Origin: Pyropia haitanensis
Lineage: Eukaryota; Rhodophyta; Bangiophyceae; Bangiales; Bangiaceae
Reading direction: 5' to 3'
NCBI GenBank assembly: GCA_008729055.1
Contig: SDUX01000005.1
Span: forward strand, 2,302,875 to 2,366,874
Length of the DNA: 64,000 nucleotides
The notes beneath the pieces are model-generated. The model was not told where the DNA came from and made no database searches. It saw nothing but the letters and a program-made list of their open reading frames with translations. The position numbers were made by a program, and so were the translations under genes. Shown piece by piece: positions 43,402 through 54,166 of the stretch. How positions within the stretch are numbered: position 1 is the first letter of the stretch; the number at the start of each line of letters is the position of its first letter.

Positions 43402-45331
43402 CCGGCCCAGCGCGGCCTTCTCCTCCTCGGTGATGCATGCAAAGAAGCTGTACACGCGCACCACCAGCATGTCCGTGGTCTTTGAGCCGCCCTTGGTGAT
43501 GCGCAGCATGACGTCCACGAACCTTGGGTGGTTGTGCCTGGGGACAAAAAAGGAGATGCAAAAATAAAACAGGCAGCAAAGCACGTCATGACGAAGGATG
43601 CTAGCACACGAAAGATGGCCAGTTGAGAACATTGTCCAGCAGATGATCCTCCCGAAAGGCAGAGCACGCGCCCAGACGCAACGGATGCGGACAACGCCGA
43701 AGACCACTTCCACACGCACCTGTTGAGGAACTGCGCATTGGCAGAAACAAGAAGATTGGGCAGCGTGATGTCCTCGTACAGCAAGTTGAGCAGTGTGACA
43801 GGCCGAGCCAGCGTCACAAACAGTAAGGCATAAAAAAAGAAGGCCAAAAAGTTCGTTTCGAGAGTTGAACGTGAAGCACCGGCAGCAGGCGCAGGCACCA
43901 CAGGTGCAGCATGTGCCACCTGCAGCTGCTGCTCATTTTGGGCGCCAGCCAAGGGCGGGCACACCGCCGACTCGGCACCATTGCGCGAGATCGATTTGAA
44001 GGCCGGCATGTGGGTCGCAATTAAGTCGTTGTGTAACTGCAACAGGATGGACGGCGTCATGTTGCCGCTCGTTGTAGTGTGCTGCCCAGCTTGCCGGGCT
44101 TCCCGCTCAGCCGAGCTCTTGTGGAGCGGACCTCCTCTGTCTGCATCGGGTTGCCAATGTAGAGCCCTGCGTCCGCCCGCACCTCCCGCTGCCCCTTCTC
44201 CAGCTCCGGCAGGCCCTTTTTCTGCCATGGGGCCATCGCACCAATGCAATCAGGCACAACTCTTGGCCCCGTGGTGCCCGACATGCGCGCTCTTGTGAAG
44301 AGGTGCTTCAGCCCCGCCGAGTAGGCGCGGACCGTCTTCTCCTTCAGCGGCTGCCCACCGCCAGCAACTGCGTAGCCCCGCCGGCGCGCATCCAAAAACA
44401 GGTTGATAACTTCCTGGGTGAAGGGGTTGAGGCAGGCAAAGAACTTGGCCACGCCGCGGTCAATCTCAGCATCACTTGGCCGCTGCCCGCGCACAGGGAT
44501 GCAGATGGTGCGGCCAATAAAGTTGGCAAACAGCACCGCCGTGTGGGTCCGGGACGCCCACGTCCTCACATCCGCGTCCGTCCCTTCAGCGGACCGGGGT
44601 CTGACGCCGGTGCAATCGGCTCCCACGGCATTGGCCTGCCTACTGGTCTTGGTCACAGGTTCCTGCGGCCAGGTGCGCACAATGAGCTCCATAAAGGTGC
44701 TCGTAAACGGGTCCTTGTTGTGCATAAGCTGCGCCAGGGACGGGAGGGCCGAGAACTCAAAGACAGGCTCCAATGGGAGAGTTGGTGCAGATCCGCGAAC
44801 TGCAGCAGCTGGATGGCCGTCAGCAGTCCCAGAGCGGCCGCCAGATTGTTCCTCAATCCCCTCCGCGAGGCGGTCCAGCGGCTGGGCTGCTGCCGTTTCG
44901 CCCTCTCGATCGACGCCCGCGACGGACTCGTCCTCTTCCGCGTCGTCGGACATATCCACCTCCGACATGTCGTGGTCGTCATCGTCCGACCCTTTGTCGA
45001 TGCAGTGATCCACGGTCAGGCGCTCGACCGGAGTCGCCGTCCGCCCGCCATCGCGTCGACGCGTAACTACGCTGCCCACGGCAGCTGCACCCGGACGAGA
45101 AGGCGGTAGCTGCGCGGAGAGTGGTTGACCCGCGCGCGTCGATAGGCTGTCCGCATCCGGGCGGAAAGATTGTCCAACAGCAGCAACGGCCGCCCCAGCA
45201 TTGACGAGGAGGGCGTCCACCAACGCCAGCACAAGAGAACACCCAGAGGACGCCCGAAAGGAAAAAAGGGTCGCGCGGCAGGGACACAGGCACTTGGGTG
45301 TGTGAGGGAGAGAGCCGAATTTGTGGGGCAT
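42904..45331 (-). CDS. tyrosine-recombinase-like protein (Crypton/DIRS-like?), two exons, frameshifted
   Basis: ATG 45331-45329. Acidic N-terminal half (DDDDHDMSEVDMSDDAEEDE), then a segment resembling the core-binding domain of tyrosine recombinases (TQEVINLFLDARRRGYAV; KEKTVRAYSAGLKHLFTRAR), and LARPVTLLNLLYEDITLPNL, which resembles the catalytic-Arg box. A one-base frame change occurs near 44060-44100 with no homopolymer. An intron 43538-43719 follows and restores phase. Exon 2 reads RFVDVMLRITKGGSKTTDML and EEEKAALGRSTF. No clear HxxR or Tyr motif was found, so the family assignment is tentative. The C-terminal end is unknown; the open frame runs to 42904, antisense to the Pif1-like gene. 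Confidence 0.4.
43538..43719 (-). other. intron in recombinase-like gene
   Basis: Minus strand donor CAACAG|GTGCGTG and acceptor TTTTTTGTCCCCAG|GCACAACC after a strong T-rich pyrimidine tract. 182 nt. Splicing joins the two reading frames exactly (codon AG|G). Confidence 0.75.
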
Positions 45332-45340
45332 CGCTCTCAA

Positions 45341-47405
45341 GCGTCCACCTCTTTAGAGTGTGGCTGGAATTGTGTACTCTTCCGGTGTTCTAATTGCAAA
45401 AACGAAAGCTCTCTTGTCGATCCAGCAGTTGTAGGTGTGCTGTGAGTGGCGTTGTTTCGCCCCGCAGTGCCCAAACCGACCCCGCCCGTGCAATGCCCTT
45501 GCCACACCTCACCTCTTCCCGGTGGCCGCAGCGGCTCCCGCGGGCCGCCGCCGGCGCTGTGCGCGTCGACGCTTCTGCCAGTCCACCCGCTTCCGCCGCC
45601 GCCGCCGCTGTCGCCGCTGTCGCCGCCGTCGTGGCGGCTGACGTCACCCAGCCGGCCTGGCTGCCACGGCTGGTGGGTTTCTGTGCCCTTGTCGGCTCCT
45701 CCCCGACTCTAGCTCCCCCCCCTCCCCCCCCCCCCAGCTGTGTTGACTCCTCACGTCCCACAACATTTGGGGGGGTCCCCTCCGGCGCAGCCGCCGTCGT
45801 GAGCGCTACCCGCCCTCTCGCATGGTTGCCGCCTTCACCCACCGCGCCGCGGTGTGTGCGGGTGCGCGGCAGCAGAGCCTGGTCGGGCGAAGATGGGGGG
45901 CGCCTGGTGGAGGGCGGAGTGCCGAGCTGCGCCGCCCGGTGCCGCCTGCCGAGCGGCCCTGAGCGCGCCGTGAGGGTCAGCAAGTGCGCGTCGCGGCGCC
46001 CACCCCGGCCCGCTGTCAACGTGGTTTGTCCCTCGTCGGGGAGCCGGCGAAAAGCCACCGCTGTCAGGCGAGCGCGTGGGGGGGAGGAGGGTCCCTGCCG
46101 CTGCTCACACGGTCTGTTGCTGCCTCGTCCGTGACCAGGGCAAAAACGAAGAATGAGCAAGAAACAGCCAAGAGTAGAACTACAGCGTGAGACTGCACCA
46201 CAACGTCGTTGGGCAGCATGTCATGAGGATGTTTGTGGCATACCTTGCCAAAAGCCCACTCAGCGTCCCAGAACGCGTCACAGTCCTCAACCACATTGCG
46301 ACGATGTCCACGAAGAAATACATCATCCGCCACACCCACGGGAGGAATAAAAAGCTCACTCATACAACGCGCAAAACTCGCCACGAGGGGAAGTGTGGAG
46401 GTGGGCTGTCCGCCGCCAGGGGTTCTAGGGGCAAGCGAGGGCCGAGGTTGGGGGGTCGGGCATGCCAGGTATCACGTCGGAGGTGCCGCAGGCTGCAGAA
46501 GAGCTGGGGCGGATGGCATTGTCGGCGTGGCGCCAAATGTCGAGTTAAAGTTGGTTTCAAACGGAGGTAGAATTGAGTTCCAGTCCAAGCTGCTGAGACT
46601 TCCATGTCGAGTGCACCAACCGCCACTAAGTCCATCATCGTATCGTCCTGGCAGCATGAGCCCACCACCTTAATCATGCCGACAGCGGCGGCGCCGACGA
46701 GGGCGCCGAGCTGGGCACCCTCGGCGTCGTCCGGGGGTGCTGCGCGCCCCCGCTGGGGTGCGTGGTGGCCCCAGCTTGACCAGTGGCTACCCGCCGGGGC
46801 GGGAAGTCCTCTGTCTGCAGGCGGCGGTGGCATTGCGGGGCATCCAGGCTGACGCGATGGTGCGCGTTTCCTGCCGCGTCGTCCCCCCGCCGCTTCCCCC
46901 CACCCCGCCCCCCCTGGCGGCGGCGGCCCCGCTGCGGCCGCTCCTGCCCTTTGCCCGCTGCCGAGGGCGCAACCGCTGCCACCCCTTCCGCCCACCTCCG
47001 CCTGGCCGCCCCTCATCTCGGCCACCCCCCCGCCCGGTCGCTGTTTCCCCCCCGCCGGCCCGCTCCTTCCCGCCCGGCTGTCTTCCACAGCGCCCGGCGG
47101 CTCCCCCTCCCCGACGCCCCCTTGCCTGGCCGCCCCCCGCGCACGCCGCCTCCTGCTCTGCCCGGCCGCCCCCACGCTGCCTCACCCACTGACGGCTTTT
47201 TATCCCCGTTCCACTGGGGTGGGCGTCTACGCGTGCTTTCTCCCGCCCGTATTGCCTCGTCCTGTTGCACGCCGCCTTACGCCCCCCCCCCCCTTCCGCT
47301 GGACCACCTGCCTCCTCCCCCTCACGTCCGGCACCCCTCTCTCCGTGCCCCCCTCATCATCCCCCGCCCCCTCCCCCCCCCTACCGCCCTCCTCGCCCGC
47401 CTTAG
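45341..47405. other. unassigned sequence
   Basis: 45394-46134 (+) is a long frame of Ala/Pro/Arg-rich composition. At 46190-46384 the minus strand has an exon-like stretch ending FWDAEWAFGK|GTATGC, a plausible donor, but no family is recognisable. 46850-47400 is C-rich and may contain the 5' exon(s) of the gene that follows. Confidence 0.3.
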
Positions 47406-47740
47406 CCGACACGCGCGCACACTTGGCGGCCACCGGCATCTCCGTGCTGGCCGCCGTCCTCTGCCCCGTCTCGGACACGTACGTGACGCTCAAGACGGGC
47501 GCCTGCTCGGCGGTTGCCGCGGCGCACCGGGTGGCTATGGCGTCTGCTGCCGCGGCGGACGTGCCGTGGCTGGCGGTGGATGGGGTGGAGGCGGCGGGGG
47601 GGGTGCGGCTCCCCGCCGGCACGCGGTGCCGGGGATGGTGGGGCGGCTGCGTGCCAGCGGCGCTCGGCTGGCTCGTCCGCGCCCGCGCCCGCGCCTTGGC
47701 GGCCCACGCCGCCGCGTTGGCGGCGGAGCGGGAGGGGGGG
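47406..47740 (+). CDS. NMN/NaMN adenylyltransferase-like exon
   Basis: After an acceptor-like CGCCTTAG (47398-47405) the frame reads ADTRAHLAATGISVL, CPVSDTY, AAHRVAMASAAAADVPWLAVD, matching in order the eukaryotic NMNAT signature (helix after the HxxH region, S/CPVxDxY, AHRxxMxxxA...W..VD) of NAD biosynthesis. The nucleotide-binding GSFNPxTxxH exon was not found upstream, and the C-terminal SxTxxR region was not recognised, so the gene is incomplete as read, or lies in other frames across homopolymers. Confidence 0.42.
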
Positions 47741-47923
47741 GCGGGGGGGCGGCGGGCGCCCTCGCGCTGTACCAGCCGCCCGAGGGGGGCTGTGCCCCGC
47801 CGCCCGCCGCGGCGGCAGAGGCGGCCGCCGCGGCGGCGGCGCCGCAGCCGCCACCGCCGGGGCTGCCACCCCCGCCGGCCCCCCCCTCGCGTGACGCGTC
47901 GGGCGCGAGTAGCGTCGGCGGCA

Positions 47924-47961
<38 letters not shown>

Positions 47962-47962
47962 T

Positions 47963-48028
<66 letters not shown>

Positions 48029-49463
48029 ACGCCCCCCCCCCCGGCGGCGGCACCCCCGAGCTCCTCGCCTCGTACATCCGCTGCATCGCCGACGCGGACG
48101 CCGCCCGCCGCGGCTCGGCGGACGGCGTTGGCGACGGCGTGGCCGTCGGCGGCGGCGCCCACGCCGTGGGCGGTCTGTAAAGGGAGCGCTGCCGGCCGGG
48201 CGCGACGCTGGCGCCGCCGTTGGCCTGGCGGGGGGGGGCGCCCGCGCCGCCTTTACGCCCGTCGGCGGCGGCGCTATGGCGCTGCTGCCGTTATTTCCTT
48301 TTCGCGGCGGCGGCGGCGGCGGCTGCGGCGGCGGCGGCATAGACGCGGTCGGCGCGGCGGTGGCGGGGGTCCTTCCGCCCGCTATCCTCCCCATTTCCCT
48401 CCCCGGCAGCGTCACTGGGGTGGCGCTTCCCCCCCCCCTCCTCGCCGGTGCCCGCGTCGGGGCGGTGGCGCCGGTCGGCGCCGCCGACGCGGCCGCCGCG
48501 GACGCGCTCCACGGGCTGGCGCTCGCCACCGCGGCGGGCTGGATCTGCCCGCGCGACGCGGCCGCCGCGGCGGCGCTGCTGTCGGCGGCGGCGGCGGCGG
48601 CGCACGCAGACGCGACAAACGAGCTGGGTGAGGTGCTCCTGCGGCGCGCGCGGCGGCGGCGGGAGCGGTCGGCCGCGGTGGGGGGGGGGGGGGGGGGAGG
48701 GGGGGGGGATGGGCGCCTACCCGCCGAGTGGACGTGCGTTATACTGTGGCTCTACTGGGCGGCGGGGTGGGTGGGGGTACTGCCGTGGCTGCCGCCGCCG
48801 TCGGCGGCGTGCCCGCCAGCGTCCCCTGCTGACGACCCCCTCATCCCGCCACTGGGTGCGGTGGCTGCCGTGGTCGGGGTACGTGGGGAACCCGGCCCAC
48901 CCGCACTGGTCCGTGTCCGTGCACCGCCCGCTCCGCCGGCGTCTGTGGGTGGTGATTGACGTCCGCCCGTTGCCCCTGCCCCCCTTCCACCTGCCTGCAC
49001 CCCCATTCCCCCCCCCGTCGCCCCCCCATTCGTGTTCCTTTTCCCCGCTCTGCTGCCGCCGCCGGTCACGCGTCTGCTCTGCACCGCGTTCGTTGCAGTG
49101 TACACCCGCCCCCCCCCGCCTGTGGTGTAGATGGCGGACGCCCGTCGGTGGCAGTGGAGACGACGCCCATGGACAGAGTCACCCCGGCGGCAGCGTAAGA
49201 TGCGACGGGCACCGGCAGGGTCGTGTGGTGGAGGAAGGCCCCACTCACGGGCGGGGGAGGGGGGGGAGCGGGATGGTGGGGTACCTCACCCACCCGGCGG
49301 CGGCGGGGGTGTTAACCTGGGAGGCGGGGAGGGGCGGGGTCCACGGCAAACGCGGCGGCGGGGAGGCCGCGCCGCGTTGGTGCACCGCTTCACCCAGCTG
49401 ACAAACAACCACCCAGCATATTCACCACTGAGAAAACAGGTGTACAAGAAAAGCATGGTGGTC
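47741..49463. other. Gly/Ala-rich low-complexity region, product unassigned
   Basis: May hold the remainder of the NMNAT-like gene. Plus-strand segments of more natural composition: GGTPELLASYIRCIADADAA (about 48048-48107), VGAADAAAADALHGLALATA (about 48475-48534), and HWVRWLPWSGYVGNPAHPHW (about 48860-48920). None could be assigned. A long G run lies at 48680-48707. Confidence 0.25.
47925..48027. repeat. (GGC)n trinucleotide tract
   Basis: About 100 bp of nearly pure GGC repeats, translating as poly-Gly, poly-Ala or poly-Arg depending on frame. Confidence 0.9.
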
Positions 49464-51260
49464 CTACGTAGCGGGCGTCGGTGCGGGTGCGTGGAAGCGT
49501 GGTGCAATCCGCTTGCTCGCCTCCTCTAGGCGGGCAGCAAAGACCGGAGTAAGCAGCATCTTATCCACGTTGCTATCGCGGCCATACCTGGTGGCCATCG
49601 TGCAAAGCATGTCACGCAACATGTTCATGCGGGCCGAGGCGGGCTTGAGCATTGGATGGTCCGGGCTGTACTGCAGCTTCACGGCCACCTGCTTGATGGC
49701 GTCGAGCACCTTGACGCGCTCAGAGGGTTCCAGCTTAAAGACACTCATCTCTTCGGCCGTTGCCTTGACCGCGGGCATGGAGAGCACCCGCGGTACTATG
49801 GCGTTGAGCCAGTACAGCTGCCGCACGTACGTGTCCGCCTTGTTGGAGATAATATTTGCCAGCCGCTCCTTCTTCTCCTTGTTAAAAGTGGGGACGGCAA
49901 TTCCCGCGGCTAGGTCGTCCCCGGCCGCTTTGCTCGCGCGGTCGTAAATGCTCTTGATAACATAGGACCCAAACAGGCCAGGCTTTTCCGCCGACACATG
50001 CGCCATCTGCACCATCCATTCAAGCTGGTCCATCAGGGGCTGCGACCGCATCCGGGCAGTCATCAGCTCCGGCTCCATTATGGACGAAAAAAGGATGTCC
50101 CGTCGCAGGTCAGGGTCCGCTCGGGTGCCGCCGCTTTGAAGGTCGCGGCCGCCCGCGTCCACATGCATCTGCTCCCCAACAGTCCTGGCCCGCTTCCCCT
50201 CGCGCCGCACCTCCGGCGATGGCCCCGCCTCCACAACGACAGCACGCAGCGCCACGTTTTCTTGCGTCAGACTTACCATGCCCTCGCTATGCCGAGCGGC
50301 CGCGGCGGTGGCGGACTGCGCCTGGGCCTGGATTGCACCTGCCACCCCCACCATCTTTTCACCAAGCGCCAGCATCATGCCGCGCACTTCGTCGTGGCGG
50401 ACCCGGTGCCGTTCTTCTGCCTCCTCCGCCTCCTCCTTGCGCCTGGCTGCAACGTACTCGAGGTACTTGCGGTCCGATTCCTTCATCACAACGGAGCCCG
50501 CATTCGCCACAGAGTCGGGGCGGCCGTCGGACCCCAGGATGCTGCCACCCAGCAGCGTTGGTAAAGGCGCAGTGGGCTCCGCCAGCGGGACCACGCCAGA
50601 CGGAAGATTAGCGGGAGAATGGCCGCGAGAGGTACGGCGACGCTGGAACGGAGAGGGAGGCGGGCGAGGAGGGGGGCGAGGAGACGGTGGCCGAGATGGC
50701 AATGGGGGGGGGCACCCGGCAGCCCCAGCCCATAACTGCTGACCCATGTCGCTGGGAGGGTGCCCTATGTTCTCGCTCTCGTCCCAATAAGGCGCGCCGT
50801 CCACAGGCACGTCGGAAGGGTGCCAGATGGCAGCCTGAAAAGGCGCTAGGGCCCCACGGCTCACCTGCAGCTGCCCCCCCACAAGCGCAGACAGCGAAGT
50901 GATGCGGGCGGTCCAGATGGTCTGAGTGTCAGCATTGAACGTCGTAAGCCTGGACCGCAGCACCTGTTTCGACGGCAGCTCCCTAAAGACAATGGCACGC
51001 TGCCGGCAGTATTCCTTGAGGGTGTCCACCGTAGTTTGGTCGCTGTCCAATAGGTCTTGGGGCACTGGCACCAACAGCGGGTTGGTGCTGGATGGGGCGC
51101 TCGGGCCCCCACTCCCCGTCCATGCCGCTTGCGTGGCGTCCACAGACGCACTCAGTTGTTGCCCGTGAAGTTCTCGGCTGCCGCGTGCACCTCGGCGGCC
51201 GCCACGAGAGCCCGCGGCAGCTCCAGCACGGCCCCGCGCGTGGGACGGTGGTTGAGGCAT
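49464..51260 (-). CDS. orphan protein with SAP-like motif and coiled coil
   Basis: 598 codons from ATG 51260-51258 (MPQPPSHARG) to a stop at 49464-49466, one intact frame. Visible parts: basic Arg/Gly-rich start; a SAP-like helix-turn-helix (TVDTLKEYCRQR...LPSKQVLRSRL, about residues 90-130); a Pro/Arg-rich linker; a charged coiled coil (DRKYLEYVAARRKEEAEEAE); and a well-composed C-terminal helical domain (SQPLMDQLEWMVQMAHVSAE; VFKLEPSERVKVLDAIKQVA). No enzyme motif. Surroundings are transposon-rich, so it may be an accessory protein of an unrecognised mobile element. I do not know a family. Confidence 0.7.
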   Translation of the reverse strand: MPQPPSHARGRAGAAAGSRGGRRGARGSRELHGQQLSASVDATQAAWTGSGGPSAPSSTNPLLVPVPQDLLDSDQTTVDTLKEYCRQRAIVFRELPSKQVLRSRLTTFNADTQTIWTARITSLSALVGGQLQVSRGALAPFQAAIWHPSDVPVDGAPYWDESENIGHPPSDMGQQLWAGAAGCPPPLPSRPPSPRPPPRPPPSPFQRRRTSRGHSPANLPSGVVPLAEPTAPLPTLLGGSILGSDGRPDSVANAGSVVMKESDRKYLEYVAARRKEEAEEAEERHRVRHDEVRGMMLALGEKMVGVAGAIQAQAQSATAAAARHSEGMVSLTQENVALRAVVVEAGPSPEVRREGKRARTVGEQMHVDAGGRDLQSGGTRADPDLRRDILFSSIMEPELMTARMRSQPLMDQLEWMVQMAHVSAEKPGLFGSYVIKSIYDRASKAAGDDLAAGIAVPTFNKEKKERLANIISNKADTYVRQLYWLNAIVPRVLSMPAVKATAEEMSVFKLEPSERVKVLDAIKQVAVKLQYSPDHPMLKPASARMNMLRDMLCTMATRYGRDSNVDKMLLTPVFAARLEEASKRIAPRFHAPAPTPAT

Positions 51261-53044
51261 GGAAGAATGCGAGGCGGGGGCTGTCGAGCAGAGGGGGGGG
51301 GCGACCGACGTACCTGTGGTCAGCCTCGCCGCGGGCAGGCACGGTCCAACCAGACCCGCAGTGACCGGCAAGGTGCATAGAAGATCGCGCGGAGCTGTTT
51401 GGCGTTCAAACGGCAGTCATGTGGCCCCTTCACTTAAAAAACTAGCAGTTTCAGATGCGAGGCAGTCAATCAACATGGTCGGCCAATGGGAAGGCCAGGT
51501 CCCAGTCTGGCCAGAATGCGGAGAGAAAGCTTCCGCCCTCCGCGCAGCCCCTTCACCAGCTGACAACGCGGACCCCGCGCCCTTCTATCCCTTCGCCCTC
51601 CCCCCCCCCCCCTGCCCCCCCGCAGGCTCCCCGGCCCTCTTCTGCGTGCGTGTGGCGAGCAACGCGCCTACAATAGAGAGGCTCCCCGCCGCGCCCGGGA
51701 GGTGCGCCGCGCTTTGCTCGGCCGCGAGCTGCGCCCAAGGGGGCTCGGAAACGAAGGGACGGGTGACGGGGACGGAGAAAGGGACGTTTAAGTTATGGGC
51801 ATCTGGTTGTGCGGTGGAGGGGGAAGGGGGGTCATTGGGTGGCTCAGGGCGAGAATGGGGCGGCGTGGGGAAAGGGAATGGTAAAAAAAGGAGAGCGGGG
51901 GGGAGCGGCGAGGGGGGCTGTACATGCGCGTCAGCCGTGGCCGGTAGGGGGGGACACTGCGTGTTGAGGAGTGGAGACGACAGGTCCGCGTCATGTCCGA
52001 CGCTCTGGCGTGGGGGGGGGCCCCGCTGCGCCGCCGATAGCGGCACAGCCGATTTACGCCTCGGATGTTCTGGTTGACGCAGCGGTGGCACCGTCGGCGG
52101 CAGCGTGCGTCTGCGCGCACCCCACGGCGTGTGGATAAAAAGCACAATCAAGAGGCGTGCCACCAACACACGCTCCACCGCCACCACCGCATTTACATAC
52201 CCTCCCGAATCTGGGTCAGGCTCCTCCGGCACCCGAGCCCGTGCCGCATCTCTCTCTGTCGGCGTCGCAGCCACCTCCCACGCTTTCCCCCCCGCGCCAC
52301 GGCTGTCGGCCGTCCCGCCGCCAGTGAGTGCGTCTGAGGCGGCTGCTGTCCGACACCTGTCAGCCCTAACGCATCATGTATCCCAGAGAAGTGGATTGAC
52401 GCAGCAGAACCCTGCAAACCAATTGCACCCTCCCGCCGTCCCTCCCCCTTTCTACCGCCAGCGCCACCAGTACGGGCGCCACCACCGACTCAACCACCGC
52501 GGCCCTCTGCGGTACCGACGGCGGCAGCGGCGAGTAGCGGGGAGTGGCACTTCTCTTGGTGGCTTTCCCGGCCGGCACCAATCTCAACAAGCTGCACCGC
52601 CGCCTTCTGGCACCCGCTGACGCCATGGCGGGCGTTGATTCCGTGGCCAGTCAGAATCAGGTGGCGGCGGCGGGGCCGTGGGAACTTGGGGCCGCCCGCG
52701 ACGGGGGTTGGTCTGTCAGTGGCGGGAACGGTGCTGGGGCCGAGGCAACTAGAGGAGATTGTTAGTTCGGGGGGAAGCGGCGCGGGTGAGGCGGCCTGTC
52801 TTGGCCGTTGGGGAAAAAGGGTACAAGTCAAGAGCGCAAGGACGTAAAGCGGCCGAAAAAATAATAGCCACTGCGCTCCACAACCAGAACGGGTAGGTGC
52901 ACCGCCGCCTCCCCGTCATAGCGCTTGAACACCTCTTCCCCCACCCCTCCCCGCCCACAAGCCCATGCGCCCGGCGGATTGCACTGACGGTGATGGCAGC
53001 CTGAAAGGTTGCGGCAGTCAGCCATTTCACCGTAAAAAGGGCGT
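51261..53044. other. unassigned sequence
   Basis: No recognisable gene, RNA or repeat. The open frames are Pro/Arg/Gly-rich and overlap on both strands. May include flanks of the two minus-strand genes on either side. Confidence 0.35.
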
Positions 53045-54166
53045 CTACACTGGACCGTCTCGGGCAGGCCCACTCTCGTCGCACTCACTCTTCTTCTCTC
53101 TCGCCGCGCCACGCTTTTCACTCACGTCCATACCACTCCGTTCCACTGCTGCGGCAGTCCCACGTACCCCACCGCCCCCGCCTTCCCCCAGCGTCCGGCC
53201 ACTTGCCTGCGCCTGGTTGATCTGTTGGGTGCGGTAAAGTAGGTCGCGGACACGTTCCTGCTTCTCAAGTCCATCCTGCAGCATTTCTACAAGCTTGGCC
53301 TGCAGTGCCATCCCAGCTAAGCTGGCCTTGCGTGCTGTGGAAACCTCGAGCGCGTCCTTCACCTCAGCCATCGATTTGGCCACCGCCACAACAGCTAGAT
53401 CGGACTTCTTTGCGCTGCCCGTCAGCGAGCTTCTGGCGCTTTGCACCGGCGGGGCGACGGGCGCTGGGAGAGTCACAAGGGATGACAGCTGCCACTCCTC
53501 CTTGTATCTCAGCCGGCGCGCCACTGCCCCCCCGCCTCCTCGCTCATCCGTTCGCCGCCCTCCACCCCATTCCCCCCCTACCGCCTCCTCCCCCCCGTCC
53601 CCTTCCCCCACCTCCCTCTCCCCGTCCACCACGCGTCCCACCTGCCCACCAGCGACCGCCGCGCATCCGCTCCGTGAGCTGCTTTCACCGGGGCCACCTG
53701 CTCCCCTGGCCGCATTTGGGGCGGTGGGCACTCCAATCTTGGCCGAGAACTTGGGGCAGCCCCGCAAAAGGAAGGCCGCAGGGACGCTCTTAAAAACGGG
53801 GGGGTCGCTCTTGCCCTTCTTGGTTGTCGCCTGGTTATTGGCCATGTACAGGAGCATCACATTCTCCTGCGTGTCGGCCTCTACCTCGCACGACGGGATG
53901 TTGGCTCGGTAGAGCTTGTCGGCCGCCAGGTACTTTTGGACTAGGCGCTGCAGCACACACCAGCGCGAGCGCAGGCTGTGACACGTCCTCTGGATGACCG
54001 CCTCCGGCTGCGTCTCGTAGGCTGCCGCGACTCTCTCCCAAAAAAGGTCTTGGTGCATGTCAGCGACCGACTCGGTGATGCGAATTTACGCTCGTGCCAG
54101 GGCCAAGTCTTCCGCAGCCGAGAAGGACGGGCCGCGGATCGCCTTGGTGCTGCCATTGTCTGTCAT
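53045..54166 (-). pseudogene. Myb/SANT-like (trihelix) protein, as in PIF/Harbinger second ORFs, one in-frame stop
   Basis: ATG 54166-54164 (MTDNGSTKAIRGPSF), FSAAEDLALARA, then TAA at 54086-54088 in the same frame, continuing DLFWERVAAAYE, RSRWCVLQRLVQKY, EADTQENVMLLYMA. This is the Myb/SANT-like fold used by the DNA-binding ORF of plant-type PIF/Harbinger elements and related NAM-associated proteins. A Gly/Glu/Arg-rich linker and a C-terminal coiled coil (KLVEMLQDGLEKQERVRDLL) follow. Possibly the partner of a Harbinger family whose transposase lies elsewhere; the copy at 30697 is on the other strand and far away. Confidence 0.65.

Noticed and set aside
47180..47240. NMNAT nucleotide-binding motif (plus-strand GFLSPFHWGGRLRV)
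   Set aside because: Resembles a GxFxPxHxGH loop only loosely and lacks the second His; likely chance.
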